Below, piece after piece: positions 17,276 through 25,100 of a stretch of DNA of 64,000 bases. The notes under the pieces are model-generated. The model did no database searches, was not told the DNA's origin, and was given only the letters and a program-made list of their open reading frames with translations. Source of the stretch: Sphingomonas sp. A2-49. Lineage in GTDB: Bacteria > Pseudomonadota > Alphaproteobacteria > Sphingomonadales > Sphingomonadaceae. Position numbers and translations under genes: made by a program. Each line of letters begins with the position of its first letter. The stretch's first letter is position 1. The stretch spans positions 1-64,000 of the forward strand of contig NZ_JAJLPA010000016.1 in NCBI RefSeq assembly GCF_025548555.1, read 5' to 3'.

Positions 17276-18291
17276 CCCTCGCCCGCGCGCTGGCCGACCC
17301 GCAGTCGCTGACGCTCGACACCGACTGGATCGGCCTCGTCACCACCGCGCGCGCCGAACGGCTGCTGGGCACGCTGGCGTATCGGCTCGATGGGCTGCCG
17401 TTGCCCGAGGACGTCGCGCTGTTGCTCGCCGACGCGCGCGACGCGGCGGAAAACGGGCGCCGCGCCGCGCTGTGGGAGGCGGAGATGGCGCGGCGCGCGC
17501 TGGCGCCGATCGGCTGTCCGGTGGTGCTGCTGAAGGGCACCGCGTTCGTCGCCGCCGGCCTGTCGGCGGGGCGGGGCCGGTCGATCGGCGACCTCGACAT
17601 CCTCGTGCCGCACGCCGCGCTCGCCGCGGTCGAGGCGGCGCTGCTGGGCGCGGGCTGGGAATGGGTCAAGCCCGATCCCTATGACGATGCCTATTACCGC
17701 CGCTGGATGCATGAACTGCCGCCGCTGATCCACCGCACGCGCGACCGGATGATCGACGTCCACCACACCATCCTGCCGCTGACCGCGCGGGTCACGCCGG
17801 ATGCGGCGGCGTTGCTCGCCGGCGCGGTGCCGCTCGGCAACGGCTTGTCGGTGCTGTCGCCCGAGGCGATGGTGGTCCATGCCGCCGCGCACCTGTTCGC
17901 CGACGGCGACCTGTCGGGTGGCTTGCGCAACCTGTGGGACATCCACTGCCTGCTCTGCGAGGGCGCCGAGGACGATCCCGATGTCGCGCTGGCGGTAGTC
18001 GACGAGGCCGCGCGGCACGGCCTGTCGGCGGCGGTGGCGCGCGCGCTGCGGCTGACGCACCGGATCTTCGGTACGCCTGTGACGCAAGCCGACCGGCCGG
18101 CGCGGGTCGGCGTGGCGCCGGCGCCGCTCGATGCCCTCTACCGCCGCCGCCTGCTCGCCCGCGACGACTGGGGGCGGCCGACCCGGCCGGTGACGCGGTT
18201 CGCCTTCTACGTCCGCTCGCACTGGCTGCGCATGCCGCCGGCCATGCTGGCGCGGCATCTGTGGACCAAGTGGCGCGCGCGCGGACGGTAG
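17260..18291 (+). CDS. Nucleotidyltransferase family protein (PF14907-like)
   Basis: 343-aa protein with the PF14907 nucleotidyltransferase hallmarks: VVLLKGTAF (about residues 84-92) and GRSIGDLDIL (about 103-112), which carries the metal-binding DxD. It continues with a YRRWMHELPP region, MIDVHHTI and HAAAHLF. The start is the GTG at 17260, inside the kinase gene; the frame stays open upstream but only as a shadow of the kinase. Same-family enzymes accompany HprK-like kinases in some lasso-peptide clusters. Substrate unknown. Confidence 0.82.
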   Translation: MADALTLARALADPQSLTLDTDWIGLVTTARAERLLGTLAYRLDGLPLPEDVALLLADARDAAENGRRAALWEAEMARRALAPIGCPVVLLKGTAFVAAGLSAGRGRSIGDLDILVPHAALAAVEAALLGAGWEWVKPDPYDDAYYRRWMHELPPLIHRTRDRMIDVHHTILPLTARVTPDAAALLAGAVPLGNGLSVLSPEAMVVHAAAHLFADGDLSGGLRNLWDIHCLLCEGAEDDPDVALAVVDEAARHGLSAAVARALRLTHRIFGTPVTQADRPARVGVAPAPLDALYRRRLLARDDWGRPTRPVTRFAFYVRSHWLRMPPAMLARHLWTKWRARGR

Positions 18292-18304
18292 CGCGTGGTG
18301 CCCA

Positions 18305-18997
18305 TCAGCGCGCCGCGAGCCGCTCCAGCGCCGGGATCAGTTCGGCATAGCCGTCGATGATCGCGTCCGCGCCGAGCTCATCGACCGGCTGCATCAGGAA
18401 ACCGAACGAGCAGGCGACCGTGGGCAGCCCGGCGGCCTGGCCGGCGCGGATGTCGAAGACCGAATCGCCGACGAAGGCCGCGGTGCCGCCGCCGCAGCGC
18501 GCCAGCATCTCGTAGATCGGCTTGGGACTGGGCTTGGCGTTGCCCGGCCCCATCGTGTCGCCGCCGATGATGCAGGCGAAGCGCGGGGTCAGGTCGAGCG
18601 CGTCGAGCAGCTTGCGGGCCAGCGCCTCCAGCTTGTTGGTCACCACCGCCAGCCGCACGCCGCGCGCCGCCAGCGCGTCGAGCGTGTCGAGCACGTCGGG
18701 ATAGGGCTGCGTCAGCACCGCGATATGCTCTTCGTACCAGGCGAGCAGCCGCCGGTGGAGCCGGTCGAGCGTCGCCTCGTCGCAGCCGCCCGAGGCCGCC
18801 ATCCCCTGCGCCAGCATGTGGCGCGCGCCGCCGCCGATCATCGGCCGGACCCGTTCGACCGTCAGGGGCGCGCGGCCGATCGACCCGAGCGCGTGATTGA
18901 CCGCCGCGGCCAGGTCGCCGCTGGTGTCGAGCAACGTCCCGTCGAGGTCGAATCCGACGATGTCGAACGGCGGACGGGGCGATGAAATCTGCGTCAT
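18305..18997 (-). CDS. gph: Phosphoglycolate phosphatase (HAD family)
   Basis: HAD-superfamily phosphatase of 230 aa. Motif I is FDLDGTLLDT (about residues 15-24), motif II VVTNK, the motif III lysine is near PSPKP, and motif IV is FVGDSVFDI. The cap insertion between motifs I and II and the overall length fit Gph, which removes 2-phosphoglycolate from DNA repair or oxygenase side reactions. It is divergent from glmU; the small gap probably holds both promoters. Other small HAD substrates are possible. Confidence 0.88.
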   Translation of the reverse strand: MTQISSPRPPFDIVGFDLDGTLLDTSGDLAAAVNHALGSIGRAPLTVERVRPMIGGGARHMLAQGMAASGGCDEATLDRLHRRLLAWYEEHIAVLTQPYPDVLDTLDALAARGVRLAVVTNKLEALARKLLDALDLTPRFACIIGGDTMGPGNAKPSPKPIYEMLARCGGGTAAFVGDSVFDIRAGQAAGLPTVACSFGFLMQPVDELGADAIIDGYAELIPALERLAAR

Positions 18998-19059
18998 ATC
19001 GCCGCGCGGTGACGGCTCGGTATGGAAATGGCAAGCCTTCCATGGCAGGCGCTGGCGCC

Positions 19060-20412
19060 ATGGACACGCCTCTCGCCGTCATCATCCTCGCCGCGGGCAA
19101 GGGCACCCGGATGAAGTCCGACCTGCACAAGGTCCTGCACCCGATCGCCGGTCGGCCGATGCTGCTTCACCTGATCGACAGCCTCGATCGCGCCGGGGCG
19201 GTCCGCCGCGTCGTCGTGGTCGGCGCGTCGGGCGAACAGGTCGAGCGCGCGGTCGCGGCGACCGGGGTCGAGATCGCGTGGCAGCACGACCAGCTCGGCA
19301 CCGCACACGCCGCCTTGCAGGCGCGGGACGCGCTCGCCGGGTTCGACGGCGTCGCCATCGTCTGTTTCGGCGACACGCCGCTGCTCGCGACCGAGACGGT
19401 CGCGCGGCTGGCGGAACGGCTGGAGGCGGCGGACGCGCCGACGGTGGCGGTGCTCGGCTTCCGCCCCGCCGACGCGCGCGCCTATGGCCGGGTCATCGCC
19501 GACGCCGACGGCACGATCCGCAAGATGGTCGAGTTCAAGGACGCCAGCGCCGCGGAACGCGCCGTCGACCTGTGCAATTCGGGGGTCACCGCGGTGCGCA
19601 CGCGCGATCTGTGGCGGCTGCTCGACGCGGTCGGCAACGACAATGCGGCGGGCGAATATTATCTGCCCGACATCGTCACGCTGGCGATCGCGGAGGGCGG
19701 TCGCGCGGTGGCGATCGAGACGGGCGAGGACGAGGTCGCCGGGATCAACAGCCGCGGCGAGCTGGCGGCGGTCGAGGCGGGCTGGCAGGCGGCGCGGCGC
19801 GCGCAGGCGATGGCCGATGGCGCGACATTGGTCGCGCCCGCCACGGTCTGGTTCGCGCACGACACGCAGATCGGCCGCGACGTGGTGATCGAGCCCAACG
19901 TCGTCTTCGGGCCGGGCGTCGACGTGGCGGACGGCGCCACGATCCGGGCGTTCAGCCATCTGGAGGGTGCGACCGTCGGCGCGCAGGCGGACGTCGGTCC
20001 CTATGCCCGGCTGCGCCCCGGCGCGACGCTGGCGGAAAAGGCGAAGGTCGGCAATTTCGTCGAGATCAAGAAGGCGGCGATCGGCGTCGGCGCCAAGGTG
20101 AATCACCTGTCGTATATCGGCGATGCCGAGGTCGGCGCGGACGCGAACATCGGCGCGGGCACGATCACCTGCAATTACGACGGTTTCTTCAAATACCGGA
20201 CGGTGATCGGCGCGGGCGCGTTCGTCGGATCGAATTCGGCGCTGGTCGCACCGGTTTCGATCGGCGCGGGCGCGATCGTCGGGGCCGGATCGGTGGTGAC
20301 GACGGACGTCGAGGCCGACGCCCTGACGCTGGTGCGGGCGCAACGCGCGACCAAGCCCGGCTGGGCGGCGCGCTTTCGCGACATGATGCGGGCGCGCAAG
20401 GCTGGAAAGTGA
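19060..20412 (+). CDS. glmU: Bifunctional UDP-GlcNAc pyrophosphorylase / GlcN-1-P acetyltransferase
   Basis: Makes UDP-N-acetylglucosamine in two steps for peptidoglycan and LPS. The 450-aa protein has the N-terminal uridylyltransferase with LAAGKGTRM (about residues 9-17) and a C-terminal left-handed beta-helix acetyltransferase (from about 250) with the LRPGATLAEKAKVGNFVE block and NYDGFFKYRT. I prefer the ATG at 19060; an in-frame ATG at 19042 is possible. glmS, which supplies the substrate pathway, lies 0.8 kb downstream with vapBC between them. Confidence 0.96.
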   Translation: MDTPLAVIILAAGKGTRMKSDLHKVLHPIAGRPMLLHLIDSLDRAGAVRRVVVVGASGEQVERAVAATGVEIAWQHDQLGTAHAALQARDALAGFDGVAIVCFGDTPLLATETVARLAERLEAADAPTVAVLGFRPADARAYGRVIADADGTIRKMVEFKDASAAERAVDLCNSGVTAVRTRDLWRLLDAVGNDNAAGEYYLPDIVTLAIAEGGRAVAIETGEDEVAGINSRGELAAVEAGWQAARRAQAMADGATLVAPATVWFAHDTQIGRDVVIEPNVVFGPGVDVADGATIRAFSHLEGATVGAQADVGPYARLRPGATLAEKAKVGNFVEIKKAAIGVGAKVNHLSYIGDAEVGADANIGAGTITCNYDGFFKYRTVIGAGAFVGSNSALVAPVSIGAGAIVGAGSVVTTDVEADALTLVRAQRATKPGWAARFRDMMRARKAGK

Positions 20413-20429
20413 TATCGGTCGATGATATC
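20411..20429 (+). promoter_or_regulatory. Candidate VapB operator overlapping the glmU stop
   Basis: Two copies of the palindrome GATATC (20411-20416 and 20424-20429) lie 7 bp apart, 9 bp before the vapB start and partly inside the glmU stop codon. Paired short palindromes are typical ribbon-helix-helix operators. Binding is inferred. Confidence 0.5.
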
Positions 20430-20437
20430 GTGAAGCT

Positions 20438-20809
20438 ATGCGCACGCTGATCGACTTGCCCGAGGACGATATGAAATGGCTCGATCGCCGGGCGGCCGAG
20501 CAAGGCAAGTCGCGCGCCGCCTTGGTGCGCGAGGCGGTGTCGCAATACCGGGCGGAAGCGCCTGCTGCGGGGCCTCTGGATTGGCTCGAAAAGGGGTTCG
20601 GCCTTTGGGCGCGTCATGGCATCGTCATCGACCCCGCCGAATACGACCGACGCCGACGTGCCGAGTGGACCCGTCCTTGGGACGACGATTACGAGGAGGT
20701 GCGCGCCGAATCGCCCGACTGTTTCACGCCGGAGGACGATAGGGAACGCGCGCATTATCTCGCCTTGATGGCGAAGTCTGCCGTCAGGACGCCCGCGTCG
20801 GACGCATGA
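20438..20809 (+). CDS. vapB: Ribbon-helix-helix antitoxin of a VapBC pair
   Basis: 123-aa protein whose N-terminal 40 residues read as a ribbon-helix-helix DNA-binding domain (MRTLIDLPEDDMKWLDRRAA, then SRAALVREAV). The rest is a long acidic, Trp-rich tail (WTRPWDDDYEEV), probably the toxin-neutralising part. It is longer than the usual 70-90 aa VapB. The stop overlaps the toxin start by ATGA, the standard antitoxin-first layout. It should repress its own promoter through the paired GATATC sites. Confidence 0.82.
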   Translation: MRTLIDLPEDDMKWLDRRAAEQGKSRAALVREAVSQYRAEAPAAGPLDWLEKGFGLWARHGIVIDPAEYDRRRRAEWTRPWDDDYEEVRAESPDCFTPEDDRERAHYLALMAKSAVRTPASDA

Positions 20810-21186
20810 GCGGTTACAGCCTCGACGCCAATATTCTGATCGATGCGTTGCTGGGTCATGAGCCGGCGCATGTCGAATTGGCGCGCATCGGCGATACCGG
20901 TGAGGAATTGCGCATCAGTCGCATGGCGTGGATCGAAGTGCTGTCGAAGGGAGGGGAGGGCGTCGTACGCGAGGCCCTCCAGTTTCTGGGACGGTTCGCC
21001 CTCGACGAGATCGACGAGGACATCGCGCTGCGGGCGGCGGCGCTGCGGCGTCAGCGGGCGGGGCTGAAGTCGCCCGACGCCGTCATCCTCGCCACTGCGC
21101 AGATGCGCGGCCGCATTCTCGTTACCCGCAATACCAGGGACTTCCCGGCGAACATGCCGGGCGTCCGCATCCCCTACACCCTCTGA
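20806..21186 (+). CDS. vapC: PIN-domain ribonuclease toxin VapC
   Basis: 126-aa PIN-domain protein. The four acidic residues expected at the metal centre are present: D7 (YSLDANI), E44 (AWIEVLS), D91 (SPDAVILATAQ) and D112 (NTRDFP), so it looks catalytically intact. VapC toxins cut RNA, often tRNA or 23S rRNA, when VapB is degraded. It ends 16 bases before glmS, so a transcript from glmU or vapBC would probably also serve glmS. Confidence 0.87.
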   Translation: MSGYSLDANILIDALLGHEPAHVELARIGDTGEELRISRMAWIEVLSKGGEGVVREALQFLGRFALDEIDEDIALRAAALRRQRAGLKSPDAVILATAQMRGRILVTRNTRDFPANMPGVRIPYTL

Positions 21187-21202
21187 AGGCAGGTCCCGTA
21201 CC

Positions 21203-23026
21203 ATGTGTGGAATCGTTGGAATCGTCGGCGCCGAAGACGTCGCGGATCGTCTGCTCGACGGCCTCAAGCGCCTGGAATATCGCGGCTATGATTCGGCCGG
21301 TATCGCGACCGACCATGATGGCCGGATCGAGCGGCGGCGCGCGAGCGGCAAGCTGGTCAACCTCGCGAAGGAATTGGCCGCGTCGCCGCTGCCCGGCACC
21401 ACCGGCATCGCGCACACGCGCTGGGCGACGCACGGCGGCCCGACCACCAACAACGCGCACCCGCACGCGACCGACGAGGTCGCGGTGGTCCACAACGGCA
21501 TCATCGAGAATTTCAAGCCGCTGCGCGACGAACTGATCGCGCGCGGCCGCGTCTTCACCAGCGAAACCGATACCGAAGTCGTCGCCCACCTCATCAGCGA
21601 GAAGGTGGAGGCGGGGATCGAGCCGACCGCCGCCGTGCGCGAGGTGCTGCCGCGGCTGCACGGTGCGTTCGCGCTCGCCATCCTGTTCCGCAAGCATCCC
21701 GAGCTGCTGATCGGCGCGCGGCTCGGTTCGCCGCTGGTCGTCGGCCATGGCGAGGGCGAGACGTATCTGGGGTCGGACGCGCTGGCGCTCGCGCCGCTGA
21801 CGCAGCGCATCGCCTATCTCGACGAGGGCGACTGGGTCGTCTGCACCGCCGAGGGCGCGCAGGTCTACGACCGGGACAACAAGCCCGTCGAGCGTGCCAT
21901 CACCATCTCGGGCGTCACCGGCGACCTCGTCAGCAAGGGCAACCACCGCCATTACATGCTGAAGGAAATCTACGAACAGCCGATCGTCGTCGCGCAGACG
22001 CTGCGCTCCTACCTCCAGCGGATGGAGGAGCGGGTGACGCTGCCCATCCCCGATTTCGACCTGGCGGCGATCAGGCGCGTCACGATCGTCGCCTGCGGCA
22101 CCAGCTATTACGCCGGGATGGTCGCCAAATACTGGTTCGAACAGTTCGCGCGCGTGCCGGTGGACATCGATGTCGCATCCGAATTCCGCTATCGCGGGCC
22201 GGTGATGGAGCCGGGCGGGCTGATGATCGTCATCAGCCAGTCGGGCGAGACGGCGGACACGCTCGCCGCATTGCGCCACGCCAAGGCGGAAGGGCAGACG
22301 ATCGCCGCGGTCGTCAACGTGCCGACCAGCAGCATGGCGCGCGAGGCGGACCTGCTGCTGCCGACGCATGCGGGACCGGAGATCGGCGTCGCCAGCACCA
22401 AGGCGTTCACCTGCCAGCTCGCGGTGCTCGCCGCGCTCGCCGCCAACCTGGCGCGCGCCAAGGGCAAGCTGTCCGCCGCGGACGAGCGCGCGCTGGTGAA
22501 GCACCTGGCCGAGGCGCCGGCGGCGCTCAACGGCGCACTCGCCTATGACGAGGCGATCGAGGCGATGGCGGGCGTGATCGCGGGGGCGCGCGACGTCCTG
22601 TATCTCGGCCGCGGCACGGACTATCCGCTCGCCCTCGAAGGCGCGCTGAAGCTTAAGGAAATCAGTTACATCCACGCCGAAGGCTATGCCGCTGGCGAGA
22701 TGAAGCACGGACCGATCGCGCTGATCGACGAGAACGTGCCGGTCATCGTCATCGCACCGTCGGGACCGCTGTTCGACAAGACGGTCAGCAACATGCAGGA
22801 GGTGCAGGCGCGGGGCGGCAAGGTCGTGCTCATCAGCGACTATGACGGTATCCAGGCGGCGGGCGAGAATTGCATCGCGACGATCACCATGCCCAAGGTG
22901 CATCCGCTGATCGCGCCGCTGGTCTATGCGGTGCCGGTGCAGCTGCTTGCCTATCACGTCGCGGTGGCGAAGGGCACGGACGTCGACCAGCCGCGCAACT
23001 TGGCGAAATCGGTGACGGTGGAATAG
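21203..23026 (+). CDS. glmS: Glutamine-fructose-6-phosphate aminotransferase
   Basis: Makes glucosamine-6-phosphate from fructose-6-phosphate and glutamine. The 607-aa protein begins MCGIVGIVG, so the catalytic Cys becomes N-terminal after Met removal. The glutaminase half runs to about residue 240, followed by two SIS sugar-isomerase domains (VACGTSYYAG, ISQSGETADT, then GRGTDYPLALEGALK). The C-terminus AKSVTVE matches the family. No glmS ribozyme is expected or seen in the 16-base gap after vapC. Confidence 0.97.
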   Translation: MCGIVGIVGAEDVADRLLDGLKRLEYRGYDSAGIATDHDGRIERRRASGKLVNLAKELAASPLPGTTGIAHTRWATHGGPTTNNAHPHATDEVAVVHNGIIENFKPLRDELIARGRVFTSETDTEVVAHLISEKVEAGIEPTAAVREVLPRLHGAFALAILFRKHPELLIGARLGSPLVVGHGEGETYLGSDALALAPLTQRIAYLDEGDWVVCTAEGAQVYDRDNKPVERAITISGVTGDLVSKGNHRHYMLKEIYEQPIVVAQTLRSYLQRMEERVTLPIPDFDLAAIRRVTIVACGTSYYAGMVAKYWFEQFARVPVDIDVASEFRYRGPVMEPGGLMIVISQSGETADTLAALRHAKAEGQTIAAVVNVPTSSMAREADLLLPTHAGPEIGVASTKAFTCQLAVLAALAANLARAKGKLSAADERALVKHLAEAPAALNGALAYDEAIEAMAGVIAGARDVLYLGRGTDYPLALEGALKLKEISYIHAEGYAAGEMKHGPIALIDENVPVIVIAPSGPLFDKTVSNMQEVQARGGKVVLISDYDGIQAAGENCIATITMPKVHPLIAPLVYAVPVQLLAYHVAVAKGTDVDQPRNLAKSVTVE

Positions 23027-23078
23027 GCCACGACCGCGCCGGCCCGGCGACCCCGGGCGGCGCGGCCATGGCGCAGGG

Positions 23079-23504
23079 TCATGCCAGCGTCAGCCCGACG
23101 TCGACATTGCCGCGCGTCGCGTTCGAATAGGGACAGATCTGGTGCGCGGTCTCGACCAGCCGCTCCGCGGTTTCGCGCGCGACGCCGGGCAGCGAAACGG
23201 TGAGGTCGGTGGTGATGCCGAAGCCGCCCGCGGCACGGGGGCCGATGCCGACCGTCGCGGATACCGCGACCGCATCGGGGATCTTCACCTTCAATTGCTG
23301 GCCGGCGACCTTCAGCGCGCCGATGAAACAGGCGGAATAGCCCGCGGCGAACAATTGCTCCGGATTGCTGCCCTCGCCACCCGCACCGCCGAGTTCCTTG
23401 GGCGTCGACAGCGCGACGTCGATGCGGCCGTCGTCCGAACGGGCGTGGCCGTCGCGGCCGCCGGTCGCGGTGGCATTGGTGCTGTACTTGACGTCGATCG
23501 ACAT
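23079..23504 (-). CDS. ohr: Organic hydroperoxide resistance protein Ohr
   Basis: OsmC/Ohr-fold thiol peroxidase of 141 aa that reduces organic hydroperoxides. The two reactive cysteines are in [10 protein letters not shown] (about residue 59) and [13 protein letters not shown] (about residue 124), the typical Ohr signatures. The start [16 protein letters not shown] fits the family; upstream in-frame sequence is not protein-like. It is divergent from ohrR with two inverted repeats between them, the usual arrangement for OhrR-repressed ohr. Confidence 0.95.
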   Translation of the reverse strand: MSIDVKYSTNATATGGRDGHARSDDGRIDVALSTPKELGGAGGEGSNPEQLFAAGYSACFIGALKVAGQQLKVKIPDAVAVSATVGIGPRAAGGFGITTDLTVSLPGVARETAERLVETAHQICPYSNATRGNVDVGLTLA

Positions 23505-23522
23505 GGCGTTTTCCTCGGCTGA

Positions 23523-23542
23523 TTGCTTATCGCGATAAGCAA
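23523..23542. promoter_or_regulatory. Perfect 20-bp palindrome, candidate OhrR operator
   Basis: TTGCTTATCGCGATAAGCAA is its own reverse complement and lies 18 bp before the ohr ATG. MarR-family OhrR repressors bind such dyads. A position over the ohr promoter or start region fits repression. Confidence 0.7.
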
Positions 23543-23567
23543 ATAGGAAGCGCGCTTGGTGCTGTCC

Positions 23568-23591
23568 ACGATTATTTTGCGTGATAATCGT
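23568..23591. promoter_or_regulatory. Second inverted repeat near the ohrR start
   Basis: ACGATTAT and ATAATCGT (perfect 8-bp arms, 8-bp spacer) lie 36 bp before the ohrR ATG, with a further TGATAATC copy at 23596-23603. Its core TTAT/ATAA resembles the palindrome nearer ohr, so it may be a second OhrR site for autoregulation. Confidence 0.5.
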
Positions 23592-23627
23592 TTTCCTGAT
23601 AATCATTGCGGCCCCAAGGAGGATGCG

Positions 23628-24077
23628 ATGGCCGACCCCCTGCCGCTCGACGACCAATTGTGCTTTTCGCTCTATGCCGCGTCGATCGCGATCAATCGTG
23701 CGTACAAGCCCGCACTGGACCGGCTCGGCATCACCTATCCCCAGTTCCTGGTCCTGCAGGCGATCCACGAGGCGGGCGAGGAGGGGCGGTCGATCGGCGG
23801 CCTTGCCGACCGGCTGGCGCTCGAACCGAGCACGATCACGCCGCTCGCCAAGCGACTGGAGGCTGCGGGGCTGGTGACGCGCACGCGCCATCCCGAGGAC
23901 GAGCGGCAGGTGCGCGTGCGGCTGACCGACGTCGGCCGGACCCGCTGGGCGGAAACCGGCTGCCTCGCCCCGATCCTGATGCGCCGCAGCGGCATGACGC
24001 GCGACCGGATCGCAGCGCTGAACGCGGAGGTCGGCGCGCTGCGTCGCGCGCTCGCATCGGCGGCCGCCGCCGCGTGA
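23628..24077 (+). CDS. ohrR: MarR-family organic peroxide sensor OhrR
   Basis: 149-aa MarR-type repressor. The N-terminal [12 protein letters not shown] block carries the single conserved cysteine (about residue 12) that is oxidised by organic peroxides in OhrR. A winged helix follows (about 50-110, with [19 protein letters not shown] and the ERQVRVRLT wing). The start at 23628 is supported by an AAGGAGG ribosome site at 23616-23622. Divergent from ohr, its target. Confidence 0.94.
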   Translation: MADPLPLDDQLCFSLYAASIAINRAYKPALDRLGITYPQFLVLQAIHEAGEEGRSIGGLADRLALEPSTITPLAKRLEAAGLVTRTRHPEDERQVRVRLTDVGRTRWAETGCLAPILMRRSGMTRDRIAALNAEVGALRRALASAAAAA

Positions 24078-24143
24078 CGCGCGGGGCGTGAGCCCGCTAC
24101 CCTAGCCGCCGGTTCTGGTCTAACCCCGGCGGCGAAGGAGAAC

Positions 24144-25064
24144 ATGATCGTGGCGAGCGTCCCCCCTCTGGTAGCCGGCATCGAACTGGGCGGCACCAAG
24201 ATCGTCTGCCTGCTCGCCCGCGGGCCGGATGCGATCGAGGATCGGGTACAGCTGCCGACGACGCGGCCGGACGAGGCGCTGGCGGGGATCGAGCGGGTGC
24301 TCGACGGCTGGGGTGGGTTCGACGCGCTCGGCATCGCGAGCTTCGGGCCGATCTCGATCGACCGCGCATCCGCCGATTACGGCCACATCACCTCCACCCC
24401 CAAGCCGCATTGGGCGGGGACCGACGTCGCCGGGCGGCTCGCGCGCCGGTACGACGTGCCGACCGGTTTCCACACCGACGTGGTCGGCGCGGCGCTGGCC
24501 GAGGCGCGCTGGGGGGCGGCACGGGGCCTGCGCGACATCGCCTATGCGACGGTCGGGACCGGCATCGGCGTCGGCCTGATCGCGGGCGGCAAGCCCGTCG
24601 ACGGCCTGACCCACAGCGAGTTCGGTCACATCCGCCCCGACCGGCTGCCGCACGACGACTGGATGGGCATCTGCCCCTTCCACGGCGGATGCCTGGAGGG
24701 GCTCGCCGCAGGGCCCGCGATCGGCGCGCGCGCCGGGCGGAAGGGTGAGGAGATCGCCGCGGACGATCCGGTGTGGGAGCCGGTCGCGCATGTGCTGGGC
24801 CAGTTGTGCCACACGCTGGTGCTGACCGGCGTGCCGCGGCGGATCGTCATGGGCGGCGGCGTCATGGTCGGCAACGACCACCTGTTCCCCCGCGTCCGCG
24901 CGGCGATGGTGAAGAGCCTGGCGGGCTATATCGCGCTGCCCGAAATCGCCGAGCCCGGCTTCGTCGTCGCCCCCGCGCTCGGCGGCAACGCCGGCCCGCT
25001 CGGCGCGATCGTCCTGGGCGCGCAGGCGCTCGCGGATCACCGGAATTCGTTTACAACCTGTTAA
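24144..25064 (+). CDS. ROK-family sugar kinase, probable fructokinase
   Basis: 306-aa ROK kinase. It has the ATP-binding GIELGGTKI motif (about residues 12-20), a catalytic-site TVGTGIGVGLI block and the zinc-type motif CPFHGGCLEG around residues 177-186. That motif, together with HIRPDRLPHDDW, is characteristic of ROK fructokinases. It would phosphorylate fructose (or a related hexose) with ATP in the cytoplasm. No sugar transporter is next to it, so the substrate is family-based only. Confidence 0.88.
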   Translation: MIVASVPPLVAGIELGGTKIVCLLARGPDAIEDRVQLPTTRPDEALAGIERVLDGWGGFDALGIASFGPISIDRASADYGHITSTPKPHWAGTDVAGRLARRYDVPTGFHTDVVGAALAEARWGAARGLRDIAYATVGTGIGVGLIAGGKPVDGLTHSEFGHIRPDRLPHDDWMGICPFHGGCLEGLAAGPAIGARAGRKGEEIAADDPVWEPVAHVLGQLCHTLVLTGVPRRIVMGGGVMVGNDHLFPRVRAAMVKSLAGYIALPEIAEPGFVVAPALGGNAGPLGAIVLGAQALADHRNSFTTC

Positions 25065-25100
25065 CCACGTTCGGATACCGCCTCGTCAATCATTCGAGGG

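Noticed and set aside
21187-21202. glmS ribozyme
   Set aside because: The gap after vapC is only 16 bases, far too short, and the ribozyme is typical of Gram-positive bacteria.
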